From positions 42,754,044 to 42,818,043 of the forward strand of contig NC_072897.1 in assembly GCF_027943255.1 (NCBI RefSeq): DNA of 64,000 nt, read 5' to 3'. Of this stretch, positions 53,959-64,000 are shown in pieces. Below the pieces are notes generated by a model. It had not been told where the DNA came from and ran no database searches. It saw only the letters and a list, made by a program, of their open reading frames with translations. The first letter of the stretch is position 1, and every line of letters begins with the position of its first letter. The position numbers were made by a program, and so were the translations under genes. This stretch comes from Anastrepha obliqua (lineage: Eukaryota; Arthropoda; Insecta; Diptera; Tephritidae).

Positions 53959-54420
53959 GATGCATTAGTTGTTACGGGGAGTAAATTTAATATTGTTACT
54001 TAAGATGTGTATGAAAACCTTAACAAACCAAAATTAAATGCGTGAACGTTTCACTTGTTGGGTTTGGTGCAAATAATCATGAAAGTAAAATCAAACCCAT
54101 TGGTTTTTTTAAACAAGAAATTGAGATAGACTGTGAAACATTTTAATTGAACTTTTACGTGGTTTCGAACAATTGCATGGACATTAAAGTTGTCCTTGGT
54201 GAAGAACTGTGTATGCAATCAGAAATTATCATTAATAAAGACGGTTTAATTATTAAAAAAGCGCAAACGGATACAACAATAAACGATGATGTACTTTGAA
54301 TGAAAATTGATGCAGTAATTCAAAATAATGAACTTAACTTAGACACCGATGTAAGCAAAGAAGCAAAACAAAACGTGAGTGAAATAATTTCAAAATACAA
54401 GCCAGCAAAATTTTGACAAC
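53950..54420 (+). pseudogene. gypsy-type protease remnant
   Basis: After Gag the frame reads ALVVTGSKFNIVT, where related elements have an active-site D-T-G; the catalytic Asp is Val here. A stop follows at once. Further on come 'VVSNNCMDIKVVLGEELCMQ'-like residues (a gypsy protease C-terminus) in another frame, and the linker before RT. Confidence 0.65.
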
Positions 54421-54437
54421 AAACGTAGAAATGCGAA

Positions 54438-54957
54438 TTGTCCTTAAAGATGAATACCCAATATTTTCAAGACCACGTGGATTGCCACTTTCTCAAAGAC
54501 GGCATAATTGAAATTTCAAACTCAGAATTCACCAGCCCCGTGGTATTGGTACAAAAACGCGACGGTTCACCAAGATTATGTATAGATTTTAGGCAAATAA
54601 ATAAAAAAATAATTAAGGATCATTTTCCACTTCCATTGATTGATGATCAACTGGATCGATTGCAAGATGCAATGTTGTTCAGCACTTTAGATGTGAGAAA
54701 CGGGGTTTTTCACGTGCCTGTGGAACAGTCAAATAGGAAGTACACATCCTTTGTCACGCAGAGCGGGCAATATCAATTTTGCAGGGTGCCTTTCGGGTTA
54801 TTCAATTCTCCTAGGGTATTCCAGAGATATATCCGCGATTTTTCGAGAGCTGAGACGAGAGGGTATTGCACTACCATATATCGACGATGTTACTGTTCCA
54901 GCTAAAAACGAGCAGCAAGCATTACACAATCTGGAAAAGGTAATATGGGTGCCGTGA
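54438..54957 (+). pseudogene. gypsy-type reverse transcriptase (N-terminal and palm)
   Basis: 'GIIEISNSEFTSPVVLVQKR', 'DGSPRLCIDFRQINKK', 'PLIDDQLDRLQDAMLFSTLD', 'RKYTSFVTQSGQYQFCRVPF' and then, in the next frame, 'RREGIALPYIDDVTVPAKNE' with YIDD intact. A frameshift at about 54840 and a deletion after 54957 remove the thumb and connection. The wording suggests a gypsy/mdg-type element. Confidence 0.87.
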
Positions 54958-55019
54958 CTATGGGTTAGAGCTATGGTTAGCACTATGTGAGATTAACGTA
55001 CTAAGTATATGTAATTGCA

Positions 55020-55403
55020 CCTACGAGACTGAATCGCATACAGACGCTTCGATTGATGGTTTCGGTGTAGTGCTACTGCAGAAATCTCCACACGATGGTC
55101 AGCTGCACCCTATCTACTATATGAGTAGAAAAACGACAGATGCTCATTACCAGCTATGAGCTGGAAATACTGGCAGTAGTTGAGGCCTTGGCGAAATTCA
55201 GAGTTTATCTACTTGGTATAAAGTTTAAGCTTGTTACGGATTGTAACGCATTTATGAAAATTTTAGAAAATAAAAGCTTATGTACACATGTAGCTCGTTC
55301 GATACTGTTATTACAAGAATTTGCTTACGTTGTCGAGCACAGAGTAGGCACATGCATGAAGCACGTAGATGCCCTAAGCCGCTATGCAGTTATGATGATA
55401 TGA
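55020..55403 (+). pseudogene. gypsy-type RNase H
   Basis: 'HTDASIDGFGVVLLQK' (first Asp), 'YYMSRKTTDAHY', 'YELEILAVVEALAKFRVYLL' (Glu), 'FKLVTDCNAFMKILENK' (Asp) and 'VVEHRVGTCMKHVDALSR' (end). One frameshift near 55140. It joins the RT fragment after a deletion. Confidence 0.85.
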
Positions 55404-55429
55404 GATTACCAGTTAATTATCAGAATAAA

Positions 55430-56280
55430 TCAAGCCCAATTAGACGATGAAAACTTAAAAGCTATTAGAGAGGTACTTAAAAGCAAAAACTCATACAACG
55501 ATTATTTTGTAAAGTCAAACGTATTATATAAGATGTTCAGAGATACCGAACTAATCGTAGTACCAGAAAATATGGAAAACAAATTATTAGCCAGGCCCAT
55601 GAGAGAGGTCATTTCGCAGTGAAAAAGACAAAAGAACTAATTTTAAAAGATTATTATATTTCAAATATCGACGAAAAAATTAGAAGACATATTGCGTGTT
55701 GTATACAATGTATCTCAAGTAACCGAAAGCGAGGCAAACAAGAAGGTTTACTCCCTCCTATACAGAAAGAGGAGCTGCCACTATATGCGTTCCATATAGA
55801 TTTTTTGGGTCCTTTGCAATCAACAAGCAAACAGTATCAGCATATTTTAACAGTTATCGACTCATTCACAAAAGTTTTGTTGGCTGTATCCGTCGAAGTC
55901 CACAACTAGCTTAGAAGTAATAACAAAGCTTTGCACCCTAAGCGCAATTTTCGGTAATCCGGCAAACATTGTTTCTGATAGAGGCGCTGCATTTTCCTCA
56001 AAAGGTTTTCAAGAGTACTGCGAAAGTGAGAACATTAAACATACGATGATCACAACTGGTTTACCACGAGTAAATGGCCAGGTTGAGAGGCTGAATGAAA
56101 TTACAATATCAGTTTTGACAAAGTTAAGCAGCACAAACCCTACAAAATGGTTCAAACATGTATCAAAAGTTTAACAAGCAATTAATTCAACGCTTACAAG
56201 AAGCATAAATACAACTCCGTTTGAGCTTTTGATGGGAACAAAAATGCGTACACAAGACGACAAACATATACAAGATAATA
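55430..56280 (+). pseudogene. gypsy-type integrase, N-terminal and core domains
   Basis: The zinc-binding part is damaged (H-H motif near 55590-55640; 'HIACCIQCISSNRKRGKQEG' supplies the C-x2-C). The core has 'YAFHIDFLGPL' (Asp), 'TVIDSFTKVLLAVS', then in another frame 'IVSDRGAAFSSKGFQEYC' (Asp) and 'VNGQVERLNEITISVLTKLS' (Glu). All three D-D-E residues can be read, across a frameshift near 55905. The frame is interrupted at about 56280 by the LINE and resumes at 60990. Confidence 0.87.
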
Positions 56281-56723
56281 AAAGGTTTGCTCACTAGTGA
56301 CATTCGATTTTTGACACTCCCTTACAAAAGGTTGTATTTAAGAAGGTGAATAAAGTGGAACAAAGTAAATCCTTTTTGGTAAAAATGGTAGCAAAAAAGT
56401 ATTTTCTTACTTAAATTAAAACAAACTGCGAACGGTTTAAAATATTACTTTTAATTAATATTTGAATGTAAATAATAGTACAAATAGAAGTTATTAGCGG
56501 AAATATATATATAAAAATATTGTATGCTGCTGCACGGCGCGGACGTGTTTTTCTAATCGCTCTGTATTTTTGCTATACAAAAGTTATTTTCGACATAATA
56601 TAAAATGGCATTTTAGTGTTAATATCAAAAATTAAAAGACAGTGACTTTAACCTATATTTATTATAGTCTGAACTAAATTCAAATTAGTGTAAATAAAAA
56701 AGTAAATAAAAAACAAGACAAAT

Positions 56724-57914
56724 ATGCCGTGTGTATGTGGACAAAAAGTTGATCGTCCTCAACCGAAAGTGCAGTGTGCTGAATGTCAAGAGTTCTTTCA
56801 CCTTGATTGTGTTGGTTTACTACAGGCAGATGTTGATTTCTTGCTCTCATTTGATAAACCGTATCTCTGCAAGACCTGCTCTGCTGATAGACGCTCTTCC
56901 ATTAGGTGTCAAACTTTATCAGTACTTTCGGCCGAAACAAATAATAAAAATCGTGATGATACAAATGTGCACAATAATAAGCAACAAATTACATTGCTTG
57001 TTGTTGTTAAAGAACTAGCTGCGCTTAGAACGGAAAACAGTCGCATACTATCTGCTGTAAATGCTCTGCGTGAAGAAAAAAAAACAAACAATGCAAAAAT
57101 CAGACGATCTTCTTGCAGAAATTCGCTCATTGCATTCTAAGCTTGAAGCAAAAGATGTCGCTCTCTTAACACTAACAACGGAGGTAAAAAATCTCAAAAG
57201 CATTGTTGCTAACTCTGCTAGCGTTCACGGTAGTGGAAATTCAAAAAATGCGAGCTTTTGCTCTCTCCTCTTTCGGTTCGTTGTCCGCCTACTGACCATG
57301 AAAACAATGCGCCGAACTCTGCTGCTACGTCTAAGCCTGCGTCGCAAACAGCTGCTTTGCTTGGTTCTGCCGTCGCTAAGGAAAAGAAAGCTAAGACTAC
57401 ACCTAAGACGGCTGCTGCTACTATTACTGCACCTGCAAAAGTTACCTTTGCTTCTGTTGCTGCTTCATCTCAGGTCTCTGCGACTTCTGTTTTAAATGCT
57501 GCTACTGAACCTGTGCCCGCAATACGACAGACATCCCAGTGGGAAATGGTAACAAACAGTAGGAGAAGGAAATTTAATAAGCCTATTGTGATTGGTTCCA
57601 ATAACAATAATGAGCTACAAGTGGTCCCAATATTTAAATGGCTACACTTGTCATCATTCTCACCCAATGTCAAAGAAACTGATATTTTGACTTATGTGTC
57701 GAAGCATGCTGAAATTGAAACTAAGTCTTTGGTATGCTACAAACTTGTTAAAAAAGATACAGAATTAAATACACTTAGAAAAATTAATTTTAAATTGGGA
57801 GAATCAGAATGCTCTTTTGAAAAGGTGCTCAATGCGGACATATGGCCAGAGAGTGTAAAAATCCGACCTTTTCATTTTTTTCAAAAAAACGATTCACCAA
57901 CGCATCTGCAATAA
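56724..57914 (+). pseudogene. CR1-like LINE ORF1 with PHD-like finger
   Basis: MPCVCGQKVDRPQPKVQCAE then 'CQEFFHLDCVGL' and 'KPYLCKTCSADRR' form a C4HC3 PHD-type zinc finger (residues about 4-53). A predicted coiled coil follows ('KELAALRTENSRILSAVNAL', 'LHSKLEAKDVALLTLTTEVK'), then an Ala/Thr/Lys-rich stretch, and a C-terminal fold ('LHLSSFSPNVKETDILTYVS', 'GESECSFEKVLNADIWPESV', 'KIRPF'). PHD-bearing ORF1 proteins occur in CR1-type LINEs. Frame changes occur at about 57100 and 57270, so at least two indels separate an otherwise complete protein. Its end overlaps the open frame of ORF2. Confidence 0.77.
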
Positions 57915-57931
57915 AAAATTGTGCTCTCAAT

Positions 57932-60777
57932 AATGGCCAAAAAAATTTAAAACTGTACTTTCAAAATGTTTCTGGATTGAGAACTAAATCTAATCAACTT
58001 TTAGCGTTTAGTTCGCACATGGACTATGATATTTTTGTTCTCATCGAGACATGGTTAAATGAGAACTTTTTCGATAACGAGTTTTTTGATCCAAATTTAT
58101 ACCATGTCTATCGTAAAGACCGTGATGTCGAGAAAACTGGTCTCTGCAGAGGTGGAGGGGTTTTAATAGCTGTTCAACGGAAGTATAGTTCATCAGTAGT
58201 ATCTCTGAAAAACAATGATACACTCCTGGATCAGCTGTGTGTCTCTGTGCATGGTGCTTCAAATATATTGATTTGTGCGTCATATATTCCTCCGTCAAGT
58301 ATTGTTTCACTGTATAAAGCACATGTGGATAATGTTTTAGCTCTAACTTCAAATAACGGCAACTTTTGTGTTCTTGGGGACTTCAATCTGAGTAATATTG
58401 AATGGTCTAGTTTAGATGATAGTACTGCATTATGTCCAAACAATGTTAGTAGTATATCTGAAATTTATTTGATTGATAATTTTTTAAGTTTTGGACTGGT
58501 TCAGATAAATAATTTCTCAAATAGTCTTTCACGAATTCTCGATCTCATTTTCATTAATGACAACATAAATTTTTCTTTATTAGAATGTGTAGACCCTCTG
58601 TCTACTCCTGGTCTGCATCATGTACCACTTGTCCTTCATATAGAATTCTATGAGTTTAATGATTTTTATTTTGAGAATGTGACTACCAATTTTTGTTTTA
58701 AAAACTTTGATTTTAATACAATTAATTCAGCAGTTGAAATTATAGATTGGGATTCTTTATTTACTGGGGTTGAAGTTGCCATTTGTTATGATATTTTCAA
58801 GCATAATATAAATGATATCTGTAAAAATAATATACCAGTGATAAAGAGGACTAGTTATAGAGTACCGTGGCATACCAATGAACTGAGAAAACTAAAAAAT
58901 TTGAGAAATAAATATTTTAAAAAGTTTAAGTTTTCTCATTCCATCACAGATAAAGATAAATATCTACATTTCTCTAGAGAACTTAAATCTTTGGATAGAG
59001 ACTTAAAGCGAAATTATATTCTCAAGTTCGAATCGGACATTAAATCAAATCCTAGGTCCTTCTGGCGTTATGTTAGATCTAGGAAATCTTGCTCAAGTAT
59101 TCCTTCGGTTGTCTTCTATAACGAAACTCAAGCACATACTTCTACAGATGCAGCTAATCTTTTCGCAGATTTTTTTTGTTCAAATTTTCAAGTAGACTCT
59201 GATTTAATTGATGAGTTTCATTCTTGCATGAATTCCTCGATCAATATTGGCTCGTTAACTTTTACGCTTTCTGATATCGAAGATGGAATTCGGCAACTCA
59301 AAACATCAACAAAATCTGATGTAGATGGGCTATCTTCGTATCTTCTCAAAAACTGCTCTGCAATTGCCTATCCACTTTTGTTAATGTTTAACAAATCCCT
59401 TGATCGAGGAGAATTCATAGATGCCTGGAAAGTAACAACCATTAATCCAGTATTCAAAAGTGGAAATAAAAACAATATTGCTAATTATAGACCAATTGCC
59501 AAATTATCCACGATTTCAAAATTATTTGAATTAATAGTGAAAGATAAAATCTATTTCGTAGTTAGCCGTTATATTTCAGTAGACCAACACGGCTTCATGA
59601 AAGGTAGATCTACTGTTTCAAATCTTGCTGTGTTCTCTGAATATTGTATATCATCGTTTAAAAAAAAAACTCAAGTTGATGCTGTTTACACAGACTTTTC
59701 AAAAGCATTTGATAAGGTTAATCACAGAGTTTTAATTTCCAAATTGAGTGCTATAGGATTCCATTCCACTCTTTTAAAATGGATTAAATCCTATCTCTCC
59801 TCTCGGAAATGTGTTGTTAATGTTGATGGTGTGTCATCTATTTCTTTTATTGCGTCCTCTGGTGTACCTCAGGGAAGTATACTGGGTCCCCTACTTTTTA
59901 TACTTTTTATTAATGACATTTCTAGTTGTTTTAATAACGCAAATTTTCTCTTGTATGCCGATGATTTAAAGATATACTCGAGGATTGCAAGTACAGTGGA
60001 CTCTTTAAACCTTCAATCTGATCTAGATAACGTTGATTCTTGGTGTAAAAGAAATAAGTTAGATTTAAATATAAGCAAGTGTTTTTATATTTCTTATTCT
60101 AAATCTTGTTCTCTTATACCCACTTCCTACCACATTTGTGGTTCTAGCTTATCTCATCGAAGTGAAATAACTGATCTTGGTGTGGTATTTGATTCTAAAT
60201 TCTCTTTTCAAAAACATTTAAATCACACTATTTCAAAGTCTTATTCGTTGCGTTTATTCGACGTTTTAGTTCAGACTTTGTTGATCCATATACTCTAAAG
60301 TTGTTGTATACGTCTCTGGTGCGTTCCAAGTTGGAATATGCCGCATTTATTTGGAGACCATATTATGCTTGTCATATTAGTAGGCTTGAACGTGTCCAGA
60401 AAGCTTTTGTGCGATATGCATTGCGTTCTTTAAATTTCACTGATCCAATTCCATCCTATAAAAGTCGGTGCTTGCTTATAAATCTAAAATCACTAGATAT
60501 TAGAAGGACTATTCTCTCCATTACTTTCCTCTTCGATTTGATAAATGGGGTTATTGACTCCCCATCGCTACTCGAGAAAATCAATTTTAATATTCCTCAG
60601 CGAAGTTTTCGGAATCATGATCTTTTCTGGTTAGGGATGGAAAGAGCTAATTATGCTTCCAATGCTCCGATTTCTAGAACTCTGGGTGATTTTAATTCGC
60701 TTTCAAATCATACTGGCCTGGATTTCTGTTCCACAAAGAATCACTTCAAACTGGTTCTAAATGAATTGTTGAATTAA
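57932..60777 (+). pseudogene. CR1-like LINE ORF2, one frameshift from intact
   Basis: Open from 57842 to 60298, then in the next frame to 60777; the break is a single indel near 60250. Endonuclease: 'LKLYFQNVSGLRTKSNQLLA', 'IFVLIETWLNENF', 'GLCRGGGVLIAVQR', 'VLGDFNLSNIEWSSL', 'STPGLHHVPLVLHIE' (LHHVP where SDHxP is usual). RT: 'VDGLSSYLLKNC', 'WKVTTINPVFKSGNKNNIAN', 'QVDAVYTDFSKAFDKVNHRV', 'SSGVPQGSILGPLLFILFIN', 'NANFLLYADDLKIYSRI'. The C-terminal part has 'LLYTSLVRSKLEYAAFIWRP' and ends LNELLN. ORF2 nicks the target and copies the RNA. The catalytic motifs of RT are complete. I favour a start at or after 57932, where ORF1 ends, but cannot prove it. Confidence 0.87.
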
Positions 60778-60954
60778 ATTCTTAGTATTAATCTAATCTT
60801 CTTCTGTAAATTATAAAAAATGTATTCTTTTCCTTTCACTCATTACTATTGAAACTAATTAATTATAAGTTTAATTTTACTTTGATTAATTTATTCAGCA
60901 TTAATCTGTTTTCATAGTCTGTAAGAAATATTGTATTTTTAGACTATTAATCAA

Positions 60955-60956
<2 letters not shown>

Positions 60957-60986
<30 letters not shown>
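60957..60986. repeat. (AATA)n LINE tail
   Basis: About seven units of aata at the 3' end of the CR1-like LINE, a typical microsatellite tail. Confidence 0.9.
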
Positions 60987-60989
60987 AAA

Positions 60990-61361
60990 CTTATTGAACA
61001 AGAAACTATAAATGCATTCAACAGCTATCGAAATGAACGTAGAAAACAAGCAAAGAGTCAAATTCTTGAGATTCAACAAGAAAATAGAAGAACATACAAT
61101 CTCAGACGAAAGCCAGCACACCAATATAAAGATAACGATTTGGCGGTAACAAAGCGCACACAATTTAGTAGTGGTCTTAAACTGAAATCGAAATTTTTGG
61201 GCCCGTACCGTATAACAAAAACCAGAGGTAATAACGCATATGAGGTAGAAAAGATCAGCAATGGCGAAGGTTCAATAAATTTTACAACTTGCGCTGAGTA
61301 TGTGAAGCCGTGGGTAAAAGGTTCCGACAAGAATGACTTAACATTCGAGACGAATGTTTAA
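60990..61361 (+). pseudogene. gypsy-type integrase C-terminal domain
   Basis: Continues the integrase: 'IEQETINAFNSYRNERRKQA', 'ENRRTYNLRRKPAHQYKDND', 'LAVTKRTQFSSGLKLKSKFL', 'GPYRITKTRGNNAYEVEKIS', with a stop at 61361. The GPYxI motif is the end of many gypsy integrases. The frame is open over its whole length. Confidence 0.85.
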
Positions 61362-61374
61362 CAGGATGGCTGAA

Positions 61375-61670
61375 TGTGGGAGTGAACTTTAGTAAGGTGG
61401 CAACCCATACTTGTGTCGCTTTGTAGCGCCACAGCATCGATCAAAAGACGAGCACAGAAGTTTCAGTTTGCAACGAGAACTTACGAAGAGAACGACGGTA
61501 TCGAGTGCGTGGCTACTAAACGATTTCCAACCAACCAATATTCCAATCTATTTAATTCAATTTCTATTTCATTATTGATTTGTGAACTTTGTAATAACTT
61601 AATACTATTAAACTACATTCTGACGTCAAATAGTCAGAAACATCAAGGGTAATATTTTTCATTTCCCACA
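61375..61670 (+). repeat. probable 3' LTR of the gypsy element (296 bp)
   Basis: Starts TGTGGGAGTGAAC, 13 bases after the integrase stop, and ends ...CATTTCCCACA, so the ends are the inverted pair TGTGGGA/TCCCACA. No 5' partner is present. The Helitron begins 4 bases further on. Assigned on position and end symmetry alone. Confidence 0.55.
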
Positions 61671-62120
61671 TATATCTATATATATAAAAAGAAGTTACAT
61701 TTCCTTGGTAATCTTATAACTTAAGAACCGCCGAACCGATTGACACAAAAATTTTAGAGTTCTTTTCTATCTTTAAGGAGGTGGTTTGTGTGAAGTTTGA
61801 TTGAAATAAGTGCAGCCGTTCCTGAGTTATGACATTTTATGTGCGTAATGGTTTCCTCTCATATGAAATGCCTGTATGGGAAAAACAACAACAAATACAC
61901 AGCCGCTTATGAGCGTTTCTGTTGTACTGTTGTGGTTGTAATTGTATTATGTTAATATTAATTTACTGTCGTTGCAATTCAGTTGACAGTTCTCTTATGT
62001 GCTTTGAGTTCTTTTATATCGTGCTCTCTCTTATTTTTATATATTCTCGTCCAAAATGACTTGAAATAATTTTCAATGTTTTGCTTTTACATTCAATTAG
62101 TAATATACTGTACTGAAAGA

Positions 62121-63225
62121 ATGCCACGTGCAAGACGAGCAAACATTGGCAGACGTTCACGTCAATCAAATGCTACAGCGTTAAATCGAAGATCACAAAG
62201 TGAAGAAGATCGTGTTCGACGAAATGAAGTGGAAACACAACGACACAGACGGAGAAATCAGTCGGTTAATAGTGAAGCACCAAGAAACCGTCGTGCGCGT
62301 ACTTCCGTTTATGATATACGTCAAATGGAACGCGCGGCTTTCAATTACGATGCCACCATTGATTACAGCATGCATGCCTATATTGGCCAAATGAATATAG
62401 AATGTATACATTGCAAAACAATTAAATGCAGAAACGAAACGTGCTGGTGGGAAAGTCAAATTGCCGGTGCTAGAACTTCCGCCAGAACCTTTGCATCCAT
62501 TGGTTTTTGGCAATCCACCAACGTCGAAGCAGTTCCTCTTAAACACTAAAAAATACAATTCATGCTTTCAAATGACATCTTTTGGAGCTACAGATATTAT
62601 AAGAGATGGATTTATGCCGACGTTTAAGGTTCTTACTTCGTTTGGAATAAACAATATCATATTTAATTTATGTGCCGTCCCTGTGTTCGATGTTTTTAAA
62701 AATTCAGATCCGTTATCTACATATATTTCTCGAACTTTACAGATTCAAGGTCAAATATACCATGGTCTTTGCTACCATTCCCAGATGATGACCATCAATT
62801 TTTGCAAATATATTTTATTGGTGATGAGAAACGTGAATTAGATCAGCGCTGTGCAATTTTGACGAATACGAGAAGATCAATCGTGAATGAATTGCAAACA
62901 ATGTTCCATCAACACAATGAATTGGTGAAATTGTTCAAAGTGGCACTCGATCTAATGCCCACCGATGGCCACAAAATCATAATAAAAGCCGATAAAACAC
63001 CTATTGGGGAGCACGCCAGACGATTCAATGTACCGACGATTGATGAAGTAGCCATTGTTGTGGTTGGTGAACAGTTTCGGCCACGAGATATTGTTTTGTA
63101 TCGTAGAAATGAGCAATTACAACGTATTTCAGAATTCCATCGCTGTTATGATGCATTGTAATACCCCATTTTGTTTTGGAGAGGGGACGATGGCTATCAT
63201 ATCAACAAAGTTTAATTACAAGTTT
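62121..63225 (+). pseudogene. Helitron Helitron_like_N domain, truncated
   Basis: MPRARRANIGRRSRQSNATA at 62121, 'VYDIRQMERAAFNYDATIDY', 'CKTIKCRNETCWWE', then a frame change to 'KLPVLELPPEPLHPLVFGNP', 'KYNSCFQMTSFGATDI', and the block 'GDEKRELDQRCAILTNTRRS', 'GHKIIIKADKTPIGEHARRF', 'NVPTIDEVAIVVVGEQF', 'QRISEFHRCYDAL'. These are the N-terminal motifs of insect Helitron proteins, in order. Three frameshifts (near 62440, 62765 and 63155). A 114-bp stretch at 62629-62742 interrupts TFK|IQGQIYH and starts GT and ends AG, like an intron. The protein ends near 63225 without HUH (Rep) or helicase motifs. Confidence 0.85.
62629..62742 (+). other. intron-like insert in the Helitron gene
   Basis: Starts GTTCTTACTT after ...TTTAAG and ends ...CTTTACAG before ATTCAAGG. 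Its length is a multiple of three and it holds no stop, so it is also readable in frame. Related proteins lack these residues by my recollection. Confidence 0.55.
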
Positions 63226-63479
63226 TTATCGGCTCTTTCACCTTACCTGTATATAGGTGACCACCACAATCAAATTTTAAAAAATTACAGAAAAGGCTAT
63301 TGTGACATCTTTAGAAAGTATGTTGAATGAAAAAAATCAACTAATTCAACTGTTAAAGCATTTTACGAGTTCTATAAAGAAAACTTAATATGAAAAATTT
63401 CTTGCGATATAAAAAAAAACATTTTATGTATGGTGGTGCGAAGCCCACTGGGTAATGCTAGTATAATATATATTTCAAG

Positions 63480-64000
63480 TTTATTTATTCTTACTTACTT
63501 ACTTAGGTGGCCATAACTACCCGTTACCGAGTTACGGCCGACCTCACTAGCTCTCTCCAGGCGCCTCTGCTCCGCGCGTGCCTTCTCCAATTCTGTACAC
63601 CAAGCGAGCATAGGGTTTCCTCCACCTGGTCTTTCCACCGGAGCAATGGTCTTACTCTGCGTCGGCTCCCTTGGACTTCGCCCTCGAACACCTTCTTTGC
63701 TGGAGCTTCTTCATACATACGCACGACATGCCCTTGCCAACGCAGGCGTTGGATGGCGATGCGTTCAACTACGTCAATGTCGGCGTAGAGCTCATACAGC
63801 TCGTGGTTCATTCTTGAACGGTAGTCTTCGCCAACGCGCACAGGACCGAAGATCTTACGAAGAACTTTTCTCTCGAACACCCCAAGAGCGGCTGCATCGC
63901 TTTGTGACCCTACCCATGCCTCTGTGCCATAAAGCAACACGGGTATGATGAGCGTCTTGTAAAGTGTCAGTTTGGTCATACGAGAGAGGGCTCGACTACT
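63480..64000 (-). pseudogene. RTE-type LINE, C-terminal region and 3' end (runs off window)
   Basis: Reverse frame 63979-63524 is open: 'MTKLTLYKTLIIPVLLYGTE', 'ALGVFERKVLRKIFGPVRVG', 'LYELYADIDVVERIAIQRLR', 'WQGHVVRMYEEAPAKKVFEG', 'RWKDQVEETLCSLGVQNWRR' and 'ARSRGAWRELVRSAVTR'. This is the segment after RT in RTE elements. A short microsatellite tail (cttacttacttag on the forward strand, about 63490) marks its 3' end. RT itself lies beyond the window, so completeness cannot be judged. Confidence 0.85.

Larger units (their letters stand above)
56281..60986 (+). mobile_element. CR1-like LINE inserted in the gypsy integrase
   Basis: A nearly full-length LINE: about 440 bp 5' UTR, ORF1 with a PHD-like finger, ORF2 with endonuclease and RT, a 3' UTR and an (AATA)n tail at 60957-60986. 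The gypsy integrase frame breaks at about 56280 and continues right after the tail with 'LIEQETINAFNSYRNERRK', which fixes both ends within a few bases. A shared aataaa at the junctions may be the target duplication, though the tail makes that ambiguous. Clade assignment rests on the ORF1 type and RT wording. Confidence 0.85.
61675..63461 (+). mobile_element. Helitron, short derivative with both termini
   Basis: Begins TCTATATATATAAAAAGAAG at 61675 after an A and ends ...GGGTAATGCTAG at 63461 before a T, the A|TC...CTAG|T arrangement of Helitrons. A small hairpin (CCCACTGGG) lies about 10 bases before the end. The 5' region has 'cttataacttaagaaccgcc', common at insect Helitron 5' ends. At 1,787 bp it keeps only the N-terminal part of the protein; Rep catalytic and helicase domains are missing. 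Confidence 0.88.

Overview
This 64-kb window reads as insect genomic DNA, most likely from a higher dipteran. It is almost wholly repeats: LINE, gypsy, mariner, Tc1, PIF/Harbinger, Tigger, hAT-like and Helitron elements, a tRNA-derived SINE, GT-AG introns and foldback elements. A transposase of the DD41D class, a class described from tephritid fruit flies, hints at Tephritidae. That host assignment is inference. I see no credible host gene, tRNA, rRNA or CRISPR array.

Layout. 1-15.5 kb: a pile of RNase-H-type LINE copies of one broad family (endonuclease - RT - RNase H, DUF4780-like ORF1) in both orientations, with a different Jockey-type LINE (5.2-8.2 kb). One LINE is split by a mariner deletion derivative (1.23-1.98 kb). 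Another is split by a 3.5-kb transposon with 153-bp inverted repeats and 8-bp target duplications (10.06-13.57 kb). 15.7-16.6 kb: a foldback element with a 4-bp target duplication; a second copy lies at 26.9-27.7 kb. 16.8-19.0 kb: gypsy pol and LTR. 19.3-21.8 kb: Tc1 remnants and the DD41D transposase. 21.95-24.8 kb: reverse-strand R1-like LINE and gypsy gag. 24.85-28.1 kb: reverse-strand LINE with its RT deleted and the second foldback inside ORF1. 28.58-33.94 kb: a transposon with about 565-bp inverted repeats and an unfamiliar gene, its right arm split by an I-type LINE. 34.0-41.4 kb: Jockey fragment, SINE, a nearly full-length RNase-H LINE, Jockey and RTE fragments. 41.45-43.2 kb: Tigger remnant and a second SINE. 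43.5-46.9 kb: an apparently intact hAT-like transposon encoding a three-exon, 762-residue transposase. 46.9-51.4 kb: a four-level nest (I-type LINE, then Tc1, then Harbinger, then foldback). 51.4-53.3 kb: tandem repeats and unassigned DNA. 53.5-61.7 kb: gypsy interrupted by a CR1-like LINE. 61.675-63.461 kb: a short Helitron. 63.48 kb to the end: 3' part of an RTE LINE.

Most interesting: the transposons at 10.06-13.57 and 43.5-46.9 kb share an ordered set of motifs, long TIRs starting TAG and 8-bp target duplications. This suggests one little-characterised hAT-related group, one member looking intact and the other broken only by two frameshifts. Two foldback families and the long-TIR transposon at 28.6 kb are further candidates for poorly described elements. 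Insertion junctions are clean enough that several empty target sites can be recognised, giving a relative order of events.
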